NCBI GenBank assembly: GCA_003567005.1 | Contig: PXBF01000111.1 | Span: forward strand, 1 to 64,000 | Direction of reading: 5' to 3' | DNA length: 64,000 bases | From: PVC group bacterium | GTDB lineage: Bacteria; Verrucomicrobiota; Kiritimatiellia; UBA8416 | Shown: positions 7,557 through 18,424 of the stretch, piece by piece | Layout: every line of letters starts with the position of its first letter | How positions within the stretch are numbered: position 1 is the stretch's first letter | Program-made: the position numbers and the translations under genes | The notes under the pieces: generated by a model | Database searches by the model: none | The model's input: only the letters and a program-made list of their open reading frames with translations | What the model was told of the DNA's origin: nothing

Positions 7557-9494
7557 ATGGCTAAGGTATTAGGTATTGATTTAGGCACGACGAATTCGTG
7601 CATGTCGGTAATGGAGGGCGGTGAGCCGGTTGTGATTCCAAATGCGGAAGGCAACCGTACGACGCCTTCTGTGGTTGCGTTTGCGAAAAATGGTGAACGG
7701 TTGGTGGGACAGGCTGCGAAGCGGCAGGCGGTCACGAACCCGAAAAACACAGTTTTTTCGATCAAGCGCTTTATGGGGCGCAAGTATGATGAGGTTGCGC
7801 ATGAGATTTCCTTGGTTCCCTACGAGGTGGTGAAAGCGCCGAATGGGGATGCGCACGTGAAAATCGAGGACAAAACCTATTCGCCACCGGAAATTTCATC
7901 GATGATTTTGCAGAAGCTGAAAGCGGATGCAGAGCAGTATTTGGGTGAAACGGTTAAGCAGGCGGTGATTACGGTTCCTGCGTATTTTAATGACAGTCAG
8001 CGTCAGGCGACGAAAGATGCGGGACGCATCGCGGGTTTGGACGTGATGCGTATTATCAATGAGCCTACGGCTGCGTCGCTTGCTTATGGTTTGGATAAGA
8101 AGAAGGAAGAGAGCATTGCGGTTTATGACTTTGGTGGTGGTACGTTTGATATCTCGATTCTAGACATTGGCGATGGAGTATTCGAAGTAAAGGCCACTAA
8201 TGGTGATACGCATCTGGGTGGTGATGATCTTGATCAGGCTGTTATTGATTGGCTTGTGGATGCTTTCAAAAAGGAGCAAGGCATTGACTTGTCCCGGGAT
8301 ACGATGGCCCTGCAGCGTTTGAAGGAAGCCGCAGAGAAGGCAAAGTGTGAGCTTTCGAGTTCGCAGCAGACTGATATTAACTTGCCCTTTATTACAGCAG
8401 ATGCAGATGGTCCGAAGCATTTGAATGTGACGCTTTCGCGTTCGAAGTTGGAGCAGCTTACAGAGTCTTTGGTGCAGCGGAGTGAAGGCCCCTGCCAAGC
8501 AGCACTGAAAGATGCCGAGGTTTCGAGTGTGGATGAGGTGATTCTGGTGGGTGGATCCACGCGTATGCCCAAAGTGCAGGAGATGGTGAAAGCGCTTTAT
8601 GGGAAGGATCCGCACAAAGGGGTAAATCCGGATGAGGTCGTTGCGATTGGTGCCGGGATCCAAGGTGGCATTCTGGCAGGTGACGTAAAAGACGTGCTCT
8701 TGCTGGATGTTACGCCGTTGTCGCTAGGTATTGAGACGCTAGGTGGTGTGATGACAACGCTGATCGAGCGTAATACGACGATCCCGACGAAGAAGAGCGA
8801 GATCTTCAGTACGGCGGCAGACAATCAACCTGGGGTAGAGATCCATGTGTTGCAAGGCGAGCGTAAGATGTCGGGCGACAATAAATCGATTGGTCGCTTC
8901 AAGTTAGATGGTATTCCACCTGCACCGCGTGGTGTGCCGCAAATTGAAGTTACCTTCGACATTGATGCGAATGGTATTCTGAATGTGTCGGCCAAGGATC
9001 TTGGGACGGGCAAAGAGCAGAAGATTACGATTACAGCTTCGAGCGGTTTGTCTGAAGAAGAGGTCAAGCAGATGGTTTCGGATGCCGAGCGTCATGCGGA
9101 GGAAGACAAGCAGCGTCGGGAAGCCGTTGAGACGAAGAACATGGCAGAGAATGTGGTGTATCAGACTGAGAAGATGTTAGCTGAGCATGGTGACAAGGTA
9201 GATGCAGAGAAGAAGGCGACGGTTGAAAGTGCCATTGCGTCGTTGAAGACGGCATTGGAAGGCAATGATACGGCTGAGATCAAGAGCAAGATGGATGCAT
9301 TAAACCAAGCCATGCAGGAAATTTCCCAGGAGATGTATGCACAGGCGCAGGCACAGGGAGCAACGCCTGGTGCTGAGGCAGGTGCAGACCAGCCTGGTAG
9401 TGATGGAGGATCCTCGTCAGAGGAGTCGGCCGAGGCCAAGGATAAGGATGGCGTCATAGATGCTGACTTTGAAATGGTCGACGAAGATAAGTAA
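7557..9494 (+). CDS. dnaK: Chaperone DnaK (Hsp70)
   Basis: 645 residues, standard DnaK length. The ATPase domain starts [19 protein letters not shown], with the second phosphate motif [14 protein letters not shown] near residue 190 and the adenosine motif [14 protein letters not shown] near 330. The linker [20 protein letters not shown] leads to the substrate-binding domain. The tail is Gly/Ala/Ser-rich and ends [11 protein letters not shown], as bacterial DnaK does. It acts with DnaJ and GrpE, neither of which is in the window. A GAGAGGAG ribosome site precedes the ATG. Transcription may read into groES-groEL 113 nt downstream, interrupted by a hairpin. Confidence 0.98.
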   Translation: MAKVLGIDLGTTNSCMSVMEGGEPVVIPNAEGNRTTPSVVAFAKNGERLVGQAAKRQAVTNPKNTVFSIKRFMGRKYDEVAHEISLVPYEVVKAPNGDAHVKIEDKTYSPPEISSMILQKLKADAEQYLGETVKQAVITVPAYFNDSQRQATKDAGRIAGLDVMRIINEPTAASLAYGLDKKKEESIAVYDFGGGTFDISILDIGDGVFEVKATNGDTHLGGDDLDQAVIDWLVDAFKKEQGIDLSRDTMALQRLKEAAEKAKCELSSSQQTDINLPFITADADGPKHLNVTLSRSKLEQLTESLVQRSEGPCQAALKDAEVSSVDEVILVGGSTRMPKVQEMVKALYGKDPHKGVNPDEVVAIGAGIQGGILAGDVKDVLLLDVTPLSLGIETLGGVMTTLIERNTTIPTKKSEIFSTAADNQPGVEIHVLQGERKMSGDNKSIGRFKLDGIPPAPRGVPQIEVTFDIDANGILNVSAKDLGTGKEQKITITASSGLSEEEVKQMVSDAERHAEEDKQRREAVETKNMAENVVYQTEKMLAEHGDKVDAEKKATVESAIASLKTALEGNDTAEIKSKMDALNQAMQEISQEMYAQAQAQGATPGAEAGADQPGSDGGSSSEESAEAKDKDGVIDADFEMVDEDK

Positions 9495-9511
9495 TCATGC
9501 GTAACAGTGGG

Positions 9512-9544
9512 TCCGTTTCCCGTTTTCGACGAATGGGGAACGGA
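9512..9544 (+). terminator. Hairpin between dnaK and groES
   Basis: TCCGTTTCCC (9512-9521) pairs with GGGGAACGGA (9535-9544) at 9 of 10 positions around a 13-nt loop. No U-run follows, so it is more likely a partial terminator, an RNA-processing or a stability element that sets the dnaK to groESL ratio than a full stop. The stem is seen directly; the role is inferred. Confidence 0.45.
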
Positions 9545-9607
9545 TGTGCTGTGTGTGTTCAACCAAATCCCGGGGTTCCGGGGCAAACAACAAGGAGAGG
9601 GTATAGG

Positions 9608-9895
9608 ATGAAGATCAAACCATTAGGTGATCGTGTGCTGGTGAAACCGGCAGAAGCGAAAGAGGTTAGCAAAGGTGGTATTATTATCCCTGACACGGCG
9701 AAAGAGAAGCCGCAGGAGGGCGAGGTTGTGGCCGTAGGCACAGGCAAACTGGATGACAACGGTAAAGCCATTGCCTTCAACGTGAAGAAGGGTGACCGTG
9801 TTTTGATGCCCAAGTACGGCGGTACGGAAGTGAAAATTGAAGATCAAGAGTATCAGATCATTCGCGAGGAAGACATTCTCGGCGTAATTGGTTAA
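9608..9895 (+). CDS. groES: Co-chaperonin GroES (Hsp10)
   Basis: 95 residues beginning [20 protein letters not shown], with the mobile loop [20 protein letters not shown] at about residues 21-40 and the C-terminal [14 protein letters not shown]. This is a standard-length GroES, the heptameric lid that caps GroEL. The start at 9608 follows a GGAGAGG ribosome site. Longer readings back to 9497 are not supported. It is 33 nt upstream of groEL, and the two are certainly cotranscribed. Confidence 0.97.
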   Translation: MKIKPLGDRVLVKPAEAKEVSKGGIIIPDTAKEKPQEGEVVAVGTGKLDDNGKAIAFNVKKGDRVLMPKYGGTEVKIEDQEYQIIREEDILGVIG

Positions 9896-9928
9896 TTGAT
9901 AATAGAGCGAAACACAAGGAGATTAGAT

Positions 9929-11587
<1,659 letters not shown>

Positions 11588-11615
11588 GCCCGTAAATTAA
11601 GTTGACGAGACGAAG

Positions 11616-11645
11616 CGGGGCGCATACACTGCGCCCCGTTTCATT
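11616..11645 (+). terminator. Rho-independent terminator of groESL
   Basis: A perfect 8-bp stem, CGGGGCGC (11616-11623) with GCGCCCCG (11631-11638), encloses a 7-nt loop and is followed by TTTCATT. It lies between the groEL stop and the rpoZ ribosome site, so it separates the chaperonin transcript from rpoZ-smpB. Confidence 0.8.
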
Positions 11646-11662
11646 CTATTTGGGAGGTACCG

Positions 11663-11887
11663 TTGAATATTGCATTGATAGAGGCTGCTAGAGAGCGTGT
11701 TCCCAGTGTCCCTGTTCTCGTAAATATGGTTTCCAAGCGTGTGCGCCAGCTCAACAGTGGCGATCGTCCGTATGTCAAGCCTGCCGTAGGCGAGGAAAAG
11801 ACCGATATTGCGCTACGTGAAATCATTGAGGATAAGATTGATTTTGCGAAACTGGAAGAAAAGTCTGCACCTGCTGGCATCTTGTAG
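11663..11887 (+). CDS. rpoZ: RNA polymerase omega subunit
   Basis: 74 residues. LVNMVSKRVRQLNSG, followed by KTDIALREIIEDKIDF, matches the omega fold, which helps assemble the beta-prime subunit. The start is TTG at 11663, chosen because a strong TGGGAGG ribosome site sits 5-6 nt upstream and no ATG is available. It is followed 12 nt later by smpB, forming a small housekeeping unit. Length and the acidic C-terminus are normal for short bacterial omega subunits. Confidence 0.85.
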   Translation: MNIALIEAARERVPSVPVLVNMVSKRVRQLNSGDRPYVKPAVGEEKTDIALREIIEDKIDFAKLEEKSAPAGIL

Positions 11888-11899
11888 GGGTCTTGCGCC

Positions 11900-12367
11900 A
11901 TGACTGCGCAACATTCCACGATAGCTACGAACCGGAAAGCTTTTCATGAGTTTAGCGTATTGGAGAAGTTGGAAGCCGGTATTGCACTGCAAGGGACGGA
12001 AGTTAAATCCGTACGGGCGGGGCACGTTACGTTAACGGGTAACCATATCCGTATCGAGAAGGGTGAGGCTTTCTTGTATGGCGTTAAAATTGAGCCATAC
12101 ACGTTTGGGAATCGGTTCAATCACGATCCCGACCGACCGCGTCGGTTGCTTTTGCACCGTCGGGAAATCGGTCGTTTACAAGTTGCCGCCGAGCAGCAGG
12201 GTAATACATTGATTGCTTTACGTTGCTATTTTCGGCGTCAAAAGGTGAAAATCGAAGTAGGGATTTGCCGTGGGCGCAAGGCCGCGGATAAGCGCGAGGT
12301 ATTAAAGCGCAAGACAGCCGATCGTGAAGCGCAGCGGGCCTTGGCAGCTGCGCGTAAACAGTATTGA
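11900..12367 (+). CDS. smpB: SsrA-binding protein SmpB
   Basis: 155 residues, standard length. AFHEFSVLEKLEAGIALQGT and EVKSVRAGHVTL form the conserved tmRNA-binding barrel. The C-terminal RGRKAADKREVLKRKTADRE is the basic helix that enters the ribosomal A site. SmpB delivers tmRNA to stalled ribosomes for trans-translation. The ssrA gene was not found next to it. It is coupled to rpoZ by a 12-nt gap. Confidence 0.95.
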   Translation: MTAQHSTIATNRKAFHEFSVLEKLEAGIALQGTEVKSVRAGHVTLTGNHIRIEKGEAFLYGVKIEPYTFGNRFNHDPDRPRRLLLHRREIGRLQVAAEQQGNTLIALRCYFRRQKVKIEVGICRGRKAADKREVLKRKTADREAQRALAAARKQY

Positions 12368-12515
12368 GACAGGTATAAGCTATCGTGTGTTCTTTTGGGG
12401 ATGTTTTCGGTTTTGCGTGCGGTTTTGATTGCTGCCGTGATGTCTCGCTGCCATTACATGTTTGGATATATTGGATGCACAGGGATCTTTTCGGTTAGCG
12501 CGGTTGGGAGTACGA

Positions 12516-13337
12516 ATGAAAGCAGCTTCATTAAAGTATCGTGCGGGATTGCCGGAATCCCGTCGAATCGTTGTGAAGGTTGGTAGTCGCGTGTTGGTCC
12601 AAAGAACGGGACGCCCTGATCGGCGTCGTATGGCGGCATTAACTGCAGAAATTGCGCGGATACGCAAGCAGGGACATGAAGTTGCCGTGGTGACATCAGG
12701 GGCTGTTGGGGCTGGCATGGAGGCCTTGGGAATGAAGTCGCGCCCCGCGTTATTGCCGGAAGTGCAGATGGCCGCTGCGGTTGGTCAAGCGCGCCTGATG
12801 GCGCGCTATGATGCTTTGTTTACAGCAAAAGGTTTAGTGGTTGGTCAGGTACTGCTTACACATACGGATTTTCAGCACCGTTTGCGTCAAGTGAACGCGC
12901 GTCGTACAATCGAATCCATGTTACGGCGCGGGATCGTTCCCATCATCAACGAAAACGATGTTGTTAGCGACGAAGAATTACGTGCAGATTTGGCATTTGG
13001 AGATAACGATTACCTGGCTGCTTTGGTGGTAAAACTGATTCGGGCCGATCTTCTCGTATTGCTGACGACGGTTGATGGTTTGCGTGAGAAGGGGCACAAT
13101 GGCCGAACCAGACGCGTGCGTTTTCTAGATAAGGTCACACGTAAAACGCTGCGTTTGGTTCAGGCGGGTGGTTTGGGGATATCCAAAGGGGGGATGGATT
13201 CTAAATTACGGGCCGCTCAGGTGGCTGCTTCGAGTGGTTGTGCGGTGGTGATTGCAGATGGTACGAAGCCAATCGTGCTATCGCAGGCCCTCGCGGGTGA
13301 AGATGTTGGTACCCTGGTCGTTCCTTCGGCCCTGTAA
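12516..13337 (+). CDS. proB: Glutamate 5-kinase, short form without PUA domain
   Basis: 273 residues carrying only the amino-acid kinase domain. RIVVKVGSRVLVQ is the phosphate-binding start, VVTSGAVGAGM the glutamate site, PIINENDVVSDEEL and FGDNDYLAALV the catalytic acidic loop, and GGLGISKGGMDSKLRAA the ATP site. The enzyme makes glutamyl-5-phosphate, step one of proline synthesis. E. coli ProB has about 367 residues because of a C-terminal PUA domain that is absent here. The ATG at 12516 follows GGGAG; the upstream ATG at 12462 lacks a ribosome site. proA follows after 21 nt. Confidence 0.95.
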   Translation: MKAASLKYRAGLPESRRIVVKVGSRVLVQRTGRPDRRRMAALTAEIARIRKQGHEVAVVTSGAVGAGMEALGMKSRPALLPEVQMAAAVGQARLMARYDALFTAKGLVVGQVLLTHTDFQHRLRQVNARRTIESMLRRGIVPIINENDVVSDEELRADLAFGDNDYLAALVVKLIRADLLVLLTTVDGLREKGHNGRTRRVRFLDKVTRKTLRLVQAGGLGISKGGMDSKLRAAQVAASSGCAVVIADGTKPIVLSQALAGEDVGTLVVPSAL

Positions 13338-13358
13338 ACGAAGAGTAGGAGACAGCGC

Positions 13359-14615
13359 ATGCAGTTACATGAGACAATGCTAAAAATGGGAGAGCAGGCA
13401 AAAGTGGCTTCGCGTCAGATGGCGTCTTTCTCGGCGCGTAAAAAGAATGCGATGTTGATGGCGATGGCGGATGCATTAGATGCTGGGCGCGATCGAATCG
13501 TGGCTGAAAATGCAAAGGATATGGAGGCTGGGCGCGAAGCCGCGCTATCGGACGCGATGCTTGACCGTTTGTTGTTGAGTCCTGCGCGGATGGATAGCAT
13601 GATTGCGGGCTTACGGGATGTGGCGGCACTGAAGGATCCGGTTGGATCGGTTATCAGTAGATGGTTGCGCCCAAATGGATTGGAAATTGTTAAACAGCGT
13701 GTACCGATTGGTGTCATTGGCATCATTTACGAATCGCGTCCAAATGTGACGGTTGACACAACCGCTTTGTGTTTGAAAACCGGTAATGTCATCATCTTGC
13801 GCGGAGGCAAGGAAGCTTGGCATACGAATCAGGTGTTGGCTTCTCTGTTGATCGAAGGAGGCCGTAGCAAGGGTTTACCGGAGCATGCTATTCAGTTAGT
13901 GGAAACAACGGATCGTGAAGCGGTTCGTGAACTGGTGCAACTGGAAGGGTATTTGGATTTGGCCATTCCGCGTGGTGGAGAGGCGCTGATTCGCGCTGTG
14001 ACCGAACATGCCCGTGTGCCAGTGATCAAGCATTATAAGGGTGTATGCCAAGTCTATGTAGATGCGTCTGCAGATCAGGCGACGGCTTTGGCAATCATTG
14101 AAAATGCCAAATGTCAGCGGCCCGGCGTTTGCAATGCGATAGAGACGGTTGTTCTGCATCGCGACATAGCAAGCGCTATCTTACCAGCCATGGTTACGCG
14201 CTTACGCGAAAGGTCATGTACCATATGTGGGGATGAGAGCAGTTGTGCCATCAGCTCTTATCTTGAGCCAGCCTCCGAGGACGATTGGTATGCGGAGTAT
14301 CTCGATTTGCGTCTGGCTGTGCGCATCGTGGATACGCTTGAAGATGCAGTGGAACATATCAATCGTTATGGTTCGCATCATTCTGATGCGATTGTTGCAG
14401 ATGATGAAAAAGCCCAGAAGGTATTTACGCAGCGGGTTGATTCGGCTGTCGTGTATGTCAATGCTTCCACTCGATTTACCGATGGGGCTGAGTTCGGAAT
14501 GGGGGCAGAAATCGGTATTAGTACTGATAAGTTGCATGCCCGTGGTCCGATGGGGCTTGAAGAGCTAACGACGTATAAGTTTGTGGTACAGGGACGCGGG
14601 CAAATTCGTGAATAG
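13359..14615 (+). CDS. proA: Gamma-glutamyl phosphate reductase
   Basis: 418 residues of the aldehyde dehydrogenase superfamily. Visible segments are IGVIGIIYESRPNVTVDTTA, the NADPH-binding KTGNVIILRGGKEA, the catalytic cysteine in CQRPGVCNAIET, and the C-terminal TDGAEFGMGAEIGISTDKLH. It reduces glutamyl-5-phosphate to the semialdehyde that cyclises on the way to proline. The gene follows proB in the order expected of a proBA operon, with a TAGGAG ribosome site. Confidence 0.96.
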   Translation: MQLHETMLKMGEQAKVASRQMASFSARKKNAMLMAMADALDAGRDRIVAENAKDMEAGREAALSDAMLDRLLLSPARMDSMIAGLRDVAALKDPVGSVISRWLRPNGLEIVKQRVPIGVIGIIYESRPNVTVDTTALCLKTGNVIILRGGKEAWHTNQVLASLLIEGGRSKGLPEHAIQLVETTDREAVRELVQLEGYLDLAIPRGGEALIRAVTEHARVPVIKHYKGVCQVYVDASADQATALAIIENAKCQRPGVCNAIETVVLHRDIASAILPAMVTRLRERSCTICGDESSCAISSYLEPASEDDWYAEYLDLRLAVRIVDTLEDAVEHINRYGSHHSDAIVADDEKAQKVFTQRVDSAVVYVNASTRFTDGAEFGMGAEIGISTDKLHARGPMGLEELTTYKFVVQGRGQIRE

Positions 14616-14859
14616 CCAAATCGTTTTTACGTTCGCAGGATGACGCGGATGCTGCTGGATGTTATATCACGGCTTATATGTTGCATGCGTCATCCAGGGC
14701 ACTCCGCGCGTAGCTACGCGAATCGCACGTCATATCGGGCCCGCGACTTGCGTGGCGACCTCCATGTGTTTCTACACACTGTCGTCTGCCACACTGCGCC
14801 GCGAACCCGCTCTGCCGCACTCTTCGCGCTCTCGCTACGACGTTTGTGAGATATGCGGG
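14616..14859. other. Intergenic region between convergent proA and hisC, with inverted repeats
   Basis: Contains GGATGACGC (14638-14646) and its complement GCGTCATCC (14687-14695) 40 nt apart, then a perfect 14-bp palindrome, CGCGTAGCTACGCG (14707-14720). Open frames here have no ribosome site. It probably acts as a bidirectional end region for the two convergent transcripts. Confidence 0.5.
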
Positions 14860-15945
14860 TTAAAGACTGAGCAAGGTGTCACGCATTTTTTCGTTTTGCT
14901 CTTGTGTGCCGATGGTTAGACGTATCCATTCGGGGAGGCCGTAGCCCGTCATAGGGCGTGCAATGATCTTGTGCTGGAGTAACTTTTGGCAGTCTTGGCG
15001 GGCATCACCGGTTTTGATCAAGACAAAGTTAGCGGTGGATGGTACATACGGAATGCCTGCTTGATCGAGAAACGCATGGAAGTAGGTGAGTCCGGCCGTG
15101 TTGGTGTCATAGGACCTTTGCAGATGATCCTCGTCATCCAGTGCGGCAAGAGCAGCCGCTTGTGCCATGGCATTTACATTGAAGGGTTGGCGTGCATGGT
15201 TGAGGGTGGTGATCAAGTCGGGGTGCGCAATGGCATATCCCAGCCGCAGCCCAGCAAGCCCGTATGCTTTCGAGAATGTGCGCAGAATCATCAAATTCTT
15301 TTTGCCGCCCCGGATGAGGGCGAGCAAGTCGGGGCGGGCGTCGTACGGCATTAACTCGAAGTAAGCCTCATCGATGGCGATGAGAACATGCTCGGGAATG
15401 GTCGCGACCCAATCGGTGAGTTTTTGCGGGTCGACAGATGTACCCGTGGGATTGTTGGGATTGCAGACCGCAATGATACGCGTATCCGGTGTAATGGCTG
15501 CACGCATAGCATCAAGATCATGCGTGAAATCTTGCATCGGGACTTGTATGCAGGGTGCTTGAAAGAGCGCGCAAACGAGGCGGTAAACGACGAAAGCGGT
15601 TTCGCTGACAACCATGGATTGGTTAGGCCCTAGGAAAGCATGGCCCAAGAATTCGATGATTTCATTACTGCCATTGCCGAGAAGGATATTTTCGGGGTTG
15701 ATTCCCGCTTTTTCCGCTAGTTTCTTTTTGAGGTAAAAACAGGCGCCATCGGGATAACGGTGCATTTGGCTGGCAGTCTGCTGCATGGCTTCAATGGCTT
15801 TGGGCGAAGGACCTAGCTCATTCTCATTCGAAGCGGTTTTGATCAGGGCAGTCACATCGGATAAGCCCAACTCGCGCGCCACCTCTTCAAGCGGTCGACC
15901 CGGCTCATATAACGGTACATTTTGGATCCATGGATTTGTTTTCAT
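14860..15945 (-). CDS. hisC: Histidinol-phosphate aminotransferase
   Basis: 361 residues from the ATG at 15943-15945 (MKTNPWIQNVPLYEPGRPLE). A longer reading uses a TTG at 15981. It is a fold-type I PLP enzyme: VCNPNNPTGTSVD, the IDEAYFE acidic segment, and the PLP lysine in RTFSKAYGLAGLRLGYA. LLGNGSNEIIEF and the histidinol-phosphate contacts agree with HisC, which converts imidazole acetol phosphate to histidinol phosphate. Related aminotransferases can also act on aromatic amino acids. It is separated from purN-hisF-hisH by about 190 bp but has the same strand. Confidence 0.9.
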   Translation of the reverse strand: MKTNPWIQNVPLYEPGRPLEEVARELGLSDVTALIKTASNENELGPSPKAIEAMQQTASQMHRYPDGACFYLKKKLAEKAGINPENILLGNGSNEIIEFLGHAFLGPNQSMVVSETAFVVYRLVCALFQAPCIQVPMQDFTHDLDAMRAAITPDTRIIAVCNPNNPTGTSVDPQKLTDWVATIPEHVLIAIDEAYFELMPYDARPDLLALIRGGKKNLMILRTFSKAYGLAGLRLGYAIAHPDLITTLNHARQPFNVNAMAQAAALAALDDEDHLQRSYDTNTAGLTYFHAFLDQAGIPYVPSTANFVLIKTGDARQDCQKLLQHKIIARPMTGYGLPEWIRLTIGTQEQNEKMRDTLLSL

Positions 15946-15996
15946 GTGGTGTAGAATATGCGGGGACTGTCTTTGTGGCAAGCATTGGCGACCTTA

Positions 15997-16020
15997 TTGA
16001 CCATATTGACCGGATTGACA
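15997..16020. repeat. 9-bp tandem repeat TTGACCNNN
   Basis: Three successive TTGAC units at 15997, 16006 and 16015, spaced exactly 9 bp. The same 9-bp TTGACC array appears at 24708-24742. It is intergenic, upstream of hisC and downstream of purN. Confidence 0.55.
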
Positions 16021-16133
16021 GTGGGTTAGCGCTGGCAGTGGGGGGGCAAGATGAAACGATTTGGACTATTCCACTGGGTTTATCCCGGTGGTGAAGGAAG
16101 TTGAGGGGGGAGCTGTGCGTAAGTTCGTTTCCC

Positions 16134-16850
16134 TCAACGTTTACCTCCACCGGGGTGGGCGGTGAAGTTGCAGGCGAGGTGCTGGAGGGCTTCGGGGTAG
16201 GCGATGTGTTCTTGTTCCTGGATGCGGGCATGGAGGGTTTCAGGGGTGTCGGTTTCAAGTACGGGGACGGTGCGCTGGACGAGAATGGGTCCAGTGTCGG
16301 TGCCTTCGTCGACGAGATGTACAGTGCAGCCGGCTACTTTGACGCCGTATTCCAGTGCTTGTTTCCAGGCTGCAATGCCGGGAAACGCGGGCAGCAGGGA
16401 TGGATGGATGTTGAGAATCCGATTGGGGAAGGCGGCGAGCATGGCGGGTTTAATGATGCGCATAAAGCCAGCCAGTACCAAATAGTCGGCTTGCCATTCC
16501 TGCAATTGGCGGATGTAGGCCTGTTCGGGTTCTCCATCGAGGCGGGTTTTGGAGTTGATTACCGGTATGTGCAGGGCGGGGACCTTGCATTTGGCGGCGC
16601 GGCTGAGGATGCCTGCATCTTGTACGTCCGAGATGACACCTACTACCTCGGCGTTGAGCTGGTCGGATGCGATGGCATCGAGAATGGATTGGCAATTGGT
16701 GCCGTTGCCGGAGCCGAGGACGGCGATGCGGAGGTTTCGGGATGCGGGGGGAGGATTCTCGACAGAAAGATTGGGACAGAAAGAACGGGTAGGCTCTGTG
16801 GGGTTTGGGGTTTGGGGTTTGGGGTGTGTTTTTGTCATGTTGTTTACCAT
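16134..16850 (-). CDS. purN: Phosphoribosylglycinamide formyltransferase
   Basis: 238 residues. The PurN core begins LRIAVLGSGNGTNCQSILDA near residue 40 after a Pro-rich, low-complexity extension. The catalytic triad is visible as Asn and His in RILNIHPSLLPAF and Asp in VDEGTDTGPILVQ. The enzyme transfers a formyl group from 10-formyl-THF to GAR in purine synthesis. The N-terminal 40 residues are unusual, and a start at an internal Met (16838) only shortens them slightly. The start overlaps the hisF stop by 7 nt, so the two are translated from one message. Confidence 0.93.
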   Translation of the reverse strand: MVNNMTKTHPKPQTPNPTEPTRSFCPNLSVENPPPASRNLRIAVLGSGNGTNCQSILDAIASDQLNAEVVGVISDVQDAGILSRAAKCKVPALHIPVINSKTRLDGEPEQAYIRQLQEWQADYLVLAGFMRIIKPAMLAAFPNRILNIHPSLLPAFPGIAAWKQALEYGVKVAGCTVHLVDEGTDTGPILVQRTVPVLETDTPETLHARIQEQEHIAYPEALQHLACNFTAHPGGGKR

Positions 16851-17623
16851 TTTTGGCGGATGGGGATTCCGGCTTTTACAAGTTCTTGTTTGATGCCTGA
16901 TACGGTGTAGTCTCCGGTGTGGATCATGCCTGCGATGATAGCGGCGTCGGCATGGGCTTGTTCGAAGACATCGACAAGGTGCTGGGGATTTCCGGCGCCA
17001 CCGGAGGCAACGACAGGAACGGGGACGGCATCGGCTATCAGCCGGGTGAGGGGAATGGAAAAACCGGCGCGGGTGCCATCGGCGTCGACGGAGTTAACGA
17101 CAATTTCGCCTACGCCGAGGTCGACAGCTTTACTGGCCCATTCGATCGCATCGATGCCGGTATGCTCGCGGAATCCGCGGACCGTGATCTCGTAGCCGCT
17201 GGGGAAACGTGGGTTATCGGGGACGGCTAATGGGTCCATGCCGAGCACGATGCATTGCGCGCCGAAGGCACGTGATCCCTCGCTAATCATTTCGGGTTTT
17301 TTGACGGCGAGGGAATTGACGGAAATCTTCTCGGCACCAGCCAGTAGCACGCGCTCCATGTCAGGGAGACCAGAAATGCCTCCGCCAACGGCAAACGGGA
17401 TGCGCACGGCGCGGGCAACTTCCCGTACCATATCGATATCGATCGGGCGTCGTTCTGCAGAAGCCGTGATATCGTAGAATACCAGTTCGTCGCAGCCATC
17501 CTCATAATAGCGTGCGGCCATTTCGACAGGGTCTCCCAGCTCAATGTTGTTCTGGAATTTTACCCCTTTGGTGACTTTGCGGTTGTGAATATCGAGGCAG
17601 GGTATGATGCGACGTGTCAGCAT
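16844..17623 (-). CDS. hisF: Imidazole glycerol phosphate synthase, cyclase subunit
   Basis: 259 residues, a complete TIM barrel. The N-terminal catalytic Asp is D11 in RIIPCLDIHNRKV, and the second is in VNSVDADGTRAGF. Phosphate-binding loops AVGGGISG and VVASGGAG are both present. It uses ammonia from HisH to form imidazole glycerol phosphate and AICAR. AICAR is the substrate of the PurH-like enzyme encoded at 35.6-36.8 kb. It is coupled to hisH upstream (15-nt gap) and purN downstream (overlap). Confidence 0.97.
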   Translation of the reverse strand: MLTRRIIPCLDIHNRKVTKGVKFQNNIELGDPVEMAARYYEDGCDELVFYDITASAERRPIDIDMVREVARAVRIPFAVGGGISGLPDMERVLLAGAEKISVNSLAVKKPEMISEGSRAFGAQCIVLGMDPLAVPDNPRFPSGYEITVRGFREHTGIDAIEWASKAVDLGVGEIVVNSVDADGTRAGFSIPLTRLIADAVPVPVVASGGAGNPQHLVDVFEQAHADAAIIAGMIHTGDYTVSGIKQELVKAGIPIRQKW

Positions 17624-17638
17624 GGTTCGGTATTTCCT

Positions 17639-18256
17639 TTATGGATTCCAGGTTATGAAGTTTTGTAAAAGTTGCAGGCCGATGCGGCCGGATTTTTCGG
17701 GATGAAACTGGGTGGCAAAGATGTTTTCGTGTCCGAGTGCAGCGGCGAAGGTTGCATCTGCATAATGGGTTTGGGCAAAGGTGTGCTGGGCATTGGTGGG
17801 CACGGGATAATAGCTATGAACAAAGTAGAATTCACTTTGGTCGTCGATGTTAGACAGCATCGGGTGGTCTTGCGTTGCTTGCACGCGGTTCCACCCCATG
17901 TGCGGCACTTTGTCGTGGGGATTGGATGGGGCAAAGCGGATCACGTTTCCCGGAATAAGGGATAGCGTTTCAACACCGCCATCCTCTTCGGAGTGATCCA
18001 GAATGATTTGCGTGCCTAGACAGATTCCCAGGAACGGTGTTTTCGACTGTACCACTGCTTGTATGGTCGGGATCAGCTCTAATGCATGCAGGTTACGCAT
18101 GGCCGCTGCTGCCGCACCCACGCCGGGAAAAACGACGCGTTGCGCGCGACGGATCGTTTCCGGTGTCGACGTTATGTCTGCTGTGACCCCCAGCGTCTCG
18201 AAAGCCAGTTTTACACTGGTAAGGTTTCCTGCTTTGTAATCAATGATTGCAATCAT
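17639..18256 (-). CDS. hisH: Imidazole glycerol phosphate synthase, glutaminase subunit
   Basis: 205 residues of class I glutamine amidotransferase. IIDYKAGNLTSV is the start, the nucleophile is C79 in FLGICLGTQ, and the His/Glu of the triad are in ATQFHPEKSG near the C-terminus. GWNRV matches HisH specifically. It supplies ammonia to HisF through the barrel. It is first in the hisH-hisF-purN unit and divergent from the phosphofructokinase gene. Confidence 0.96.
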   Translation of the reverse strand: MIAIIDYKAGNLTSVKLAFETLGVTADITSTPETIRRAQRVVFPGVGAAAAAMRNLHALELIPTIQAVVQSKTPFLGICLGTQIILDHSEEDGGVETLSLIPGNVIRFAPSNPHDKVPHMGWNRVQATQDHPMLSNIDDQSEFYFVHSYYPVPTNAQHTFAQTHYADATFAAALGHENIFATQFHPEKSGRIGLQLLQNFITWNP

Positions 18257-18310
18257 GGTATTCTTTTTACGTTTTTTTTGTATGATTCTTGTTTATTATG
18301 GAACCTAAGA

Positions 18311-18335
18311 TATGGTTATACGCATCGCAACCATA
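18311..18335. promoter_or_regulatory. Palindrome in the divergent hisH-pfk promoter region
   Basis: TATGGTT (18311-18317) and AACCATA (18329-18335) form a perfect 7-bp inverted repeat with an 11-bp spacer, the geometry of a dimeric repressor site. It lies 55 bp from the hisH start and 90 bp from the phosphofructokinase start. Regulator unknown. Confidence 0.4.
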
Positions 18336-18424
18336 ATTGGAAACACACAAAAGCGCGATGCAGGATTTTACAGGTTGGATGTCTTGCCTGTGATTCTTCA
18401 TCCTTCATGCATAGGAGTGGTTTT

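Noticed and set aside
12368..12515. Possible ssrA (tmRNA) next to smpB
   Set aside because: No tmRNA-like acceptor pairing, T-loop or tag-peptide frame was found; the gap is too short.
14640..14919. Overlapping 69- and 86-codon frames after proA
   Set aside because: They run through inverted repeats into the hisC 3' end, Arg/His-rich, with no ribosome site.
16101..16910. 269-codon plus-strand frame opposite purN
   Set aside because: Mirror of the purN coding strand with Gly/Val-rich composition. purN has clear catalytic motifs.
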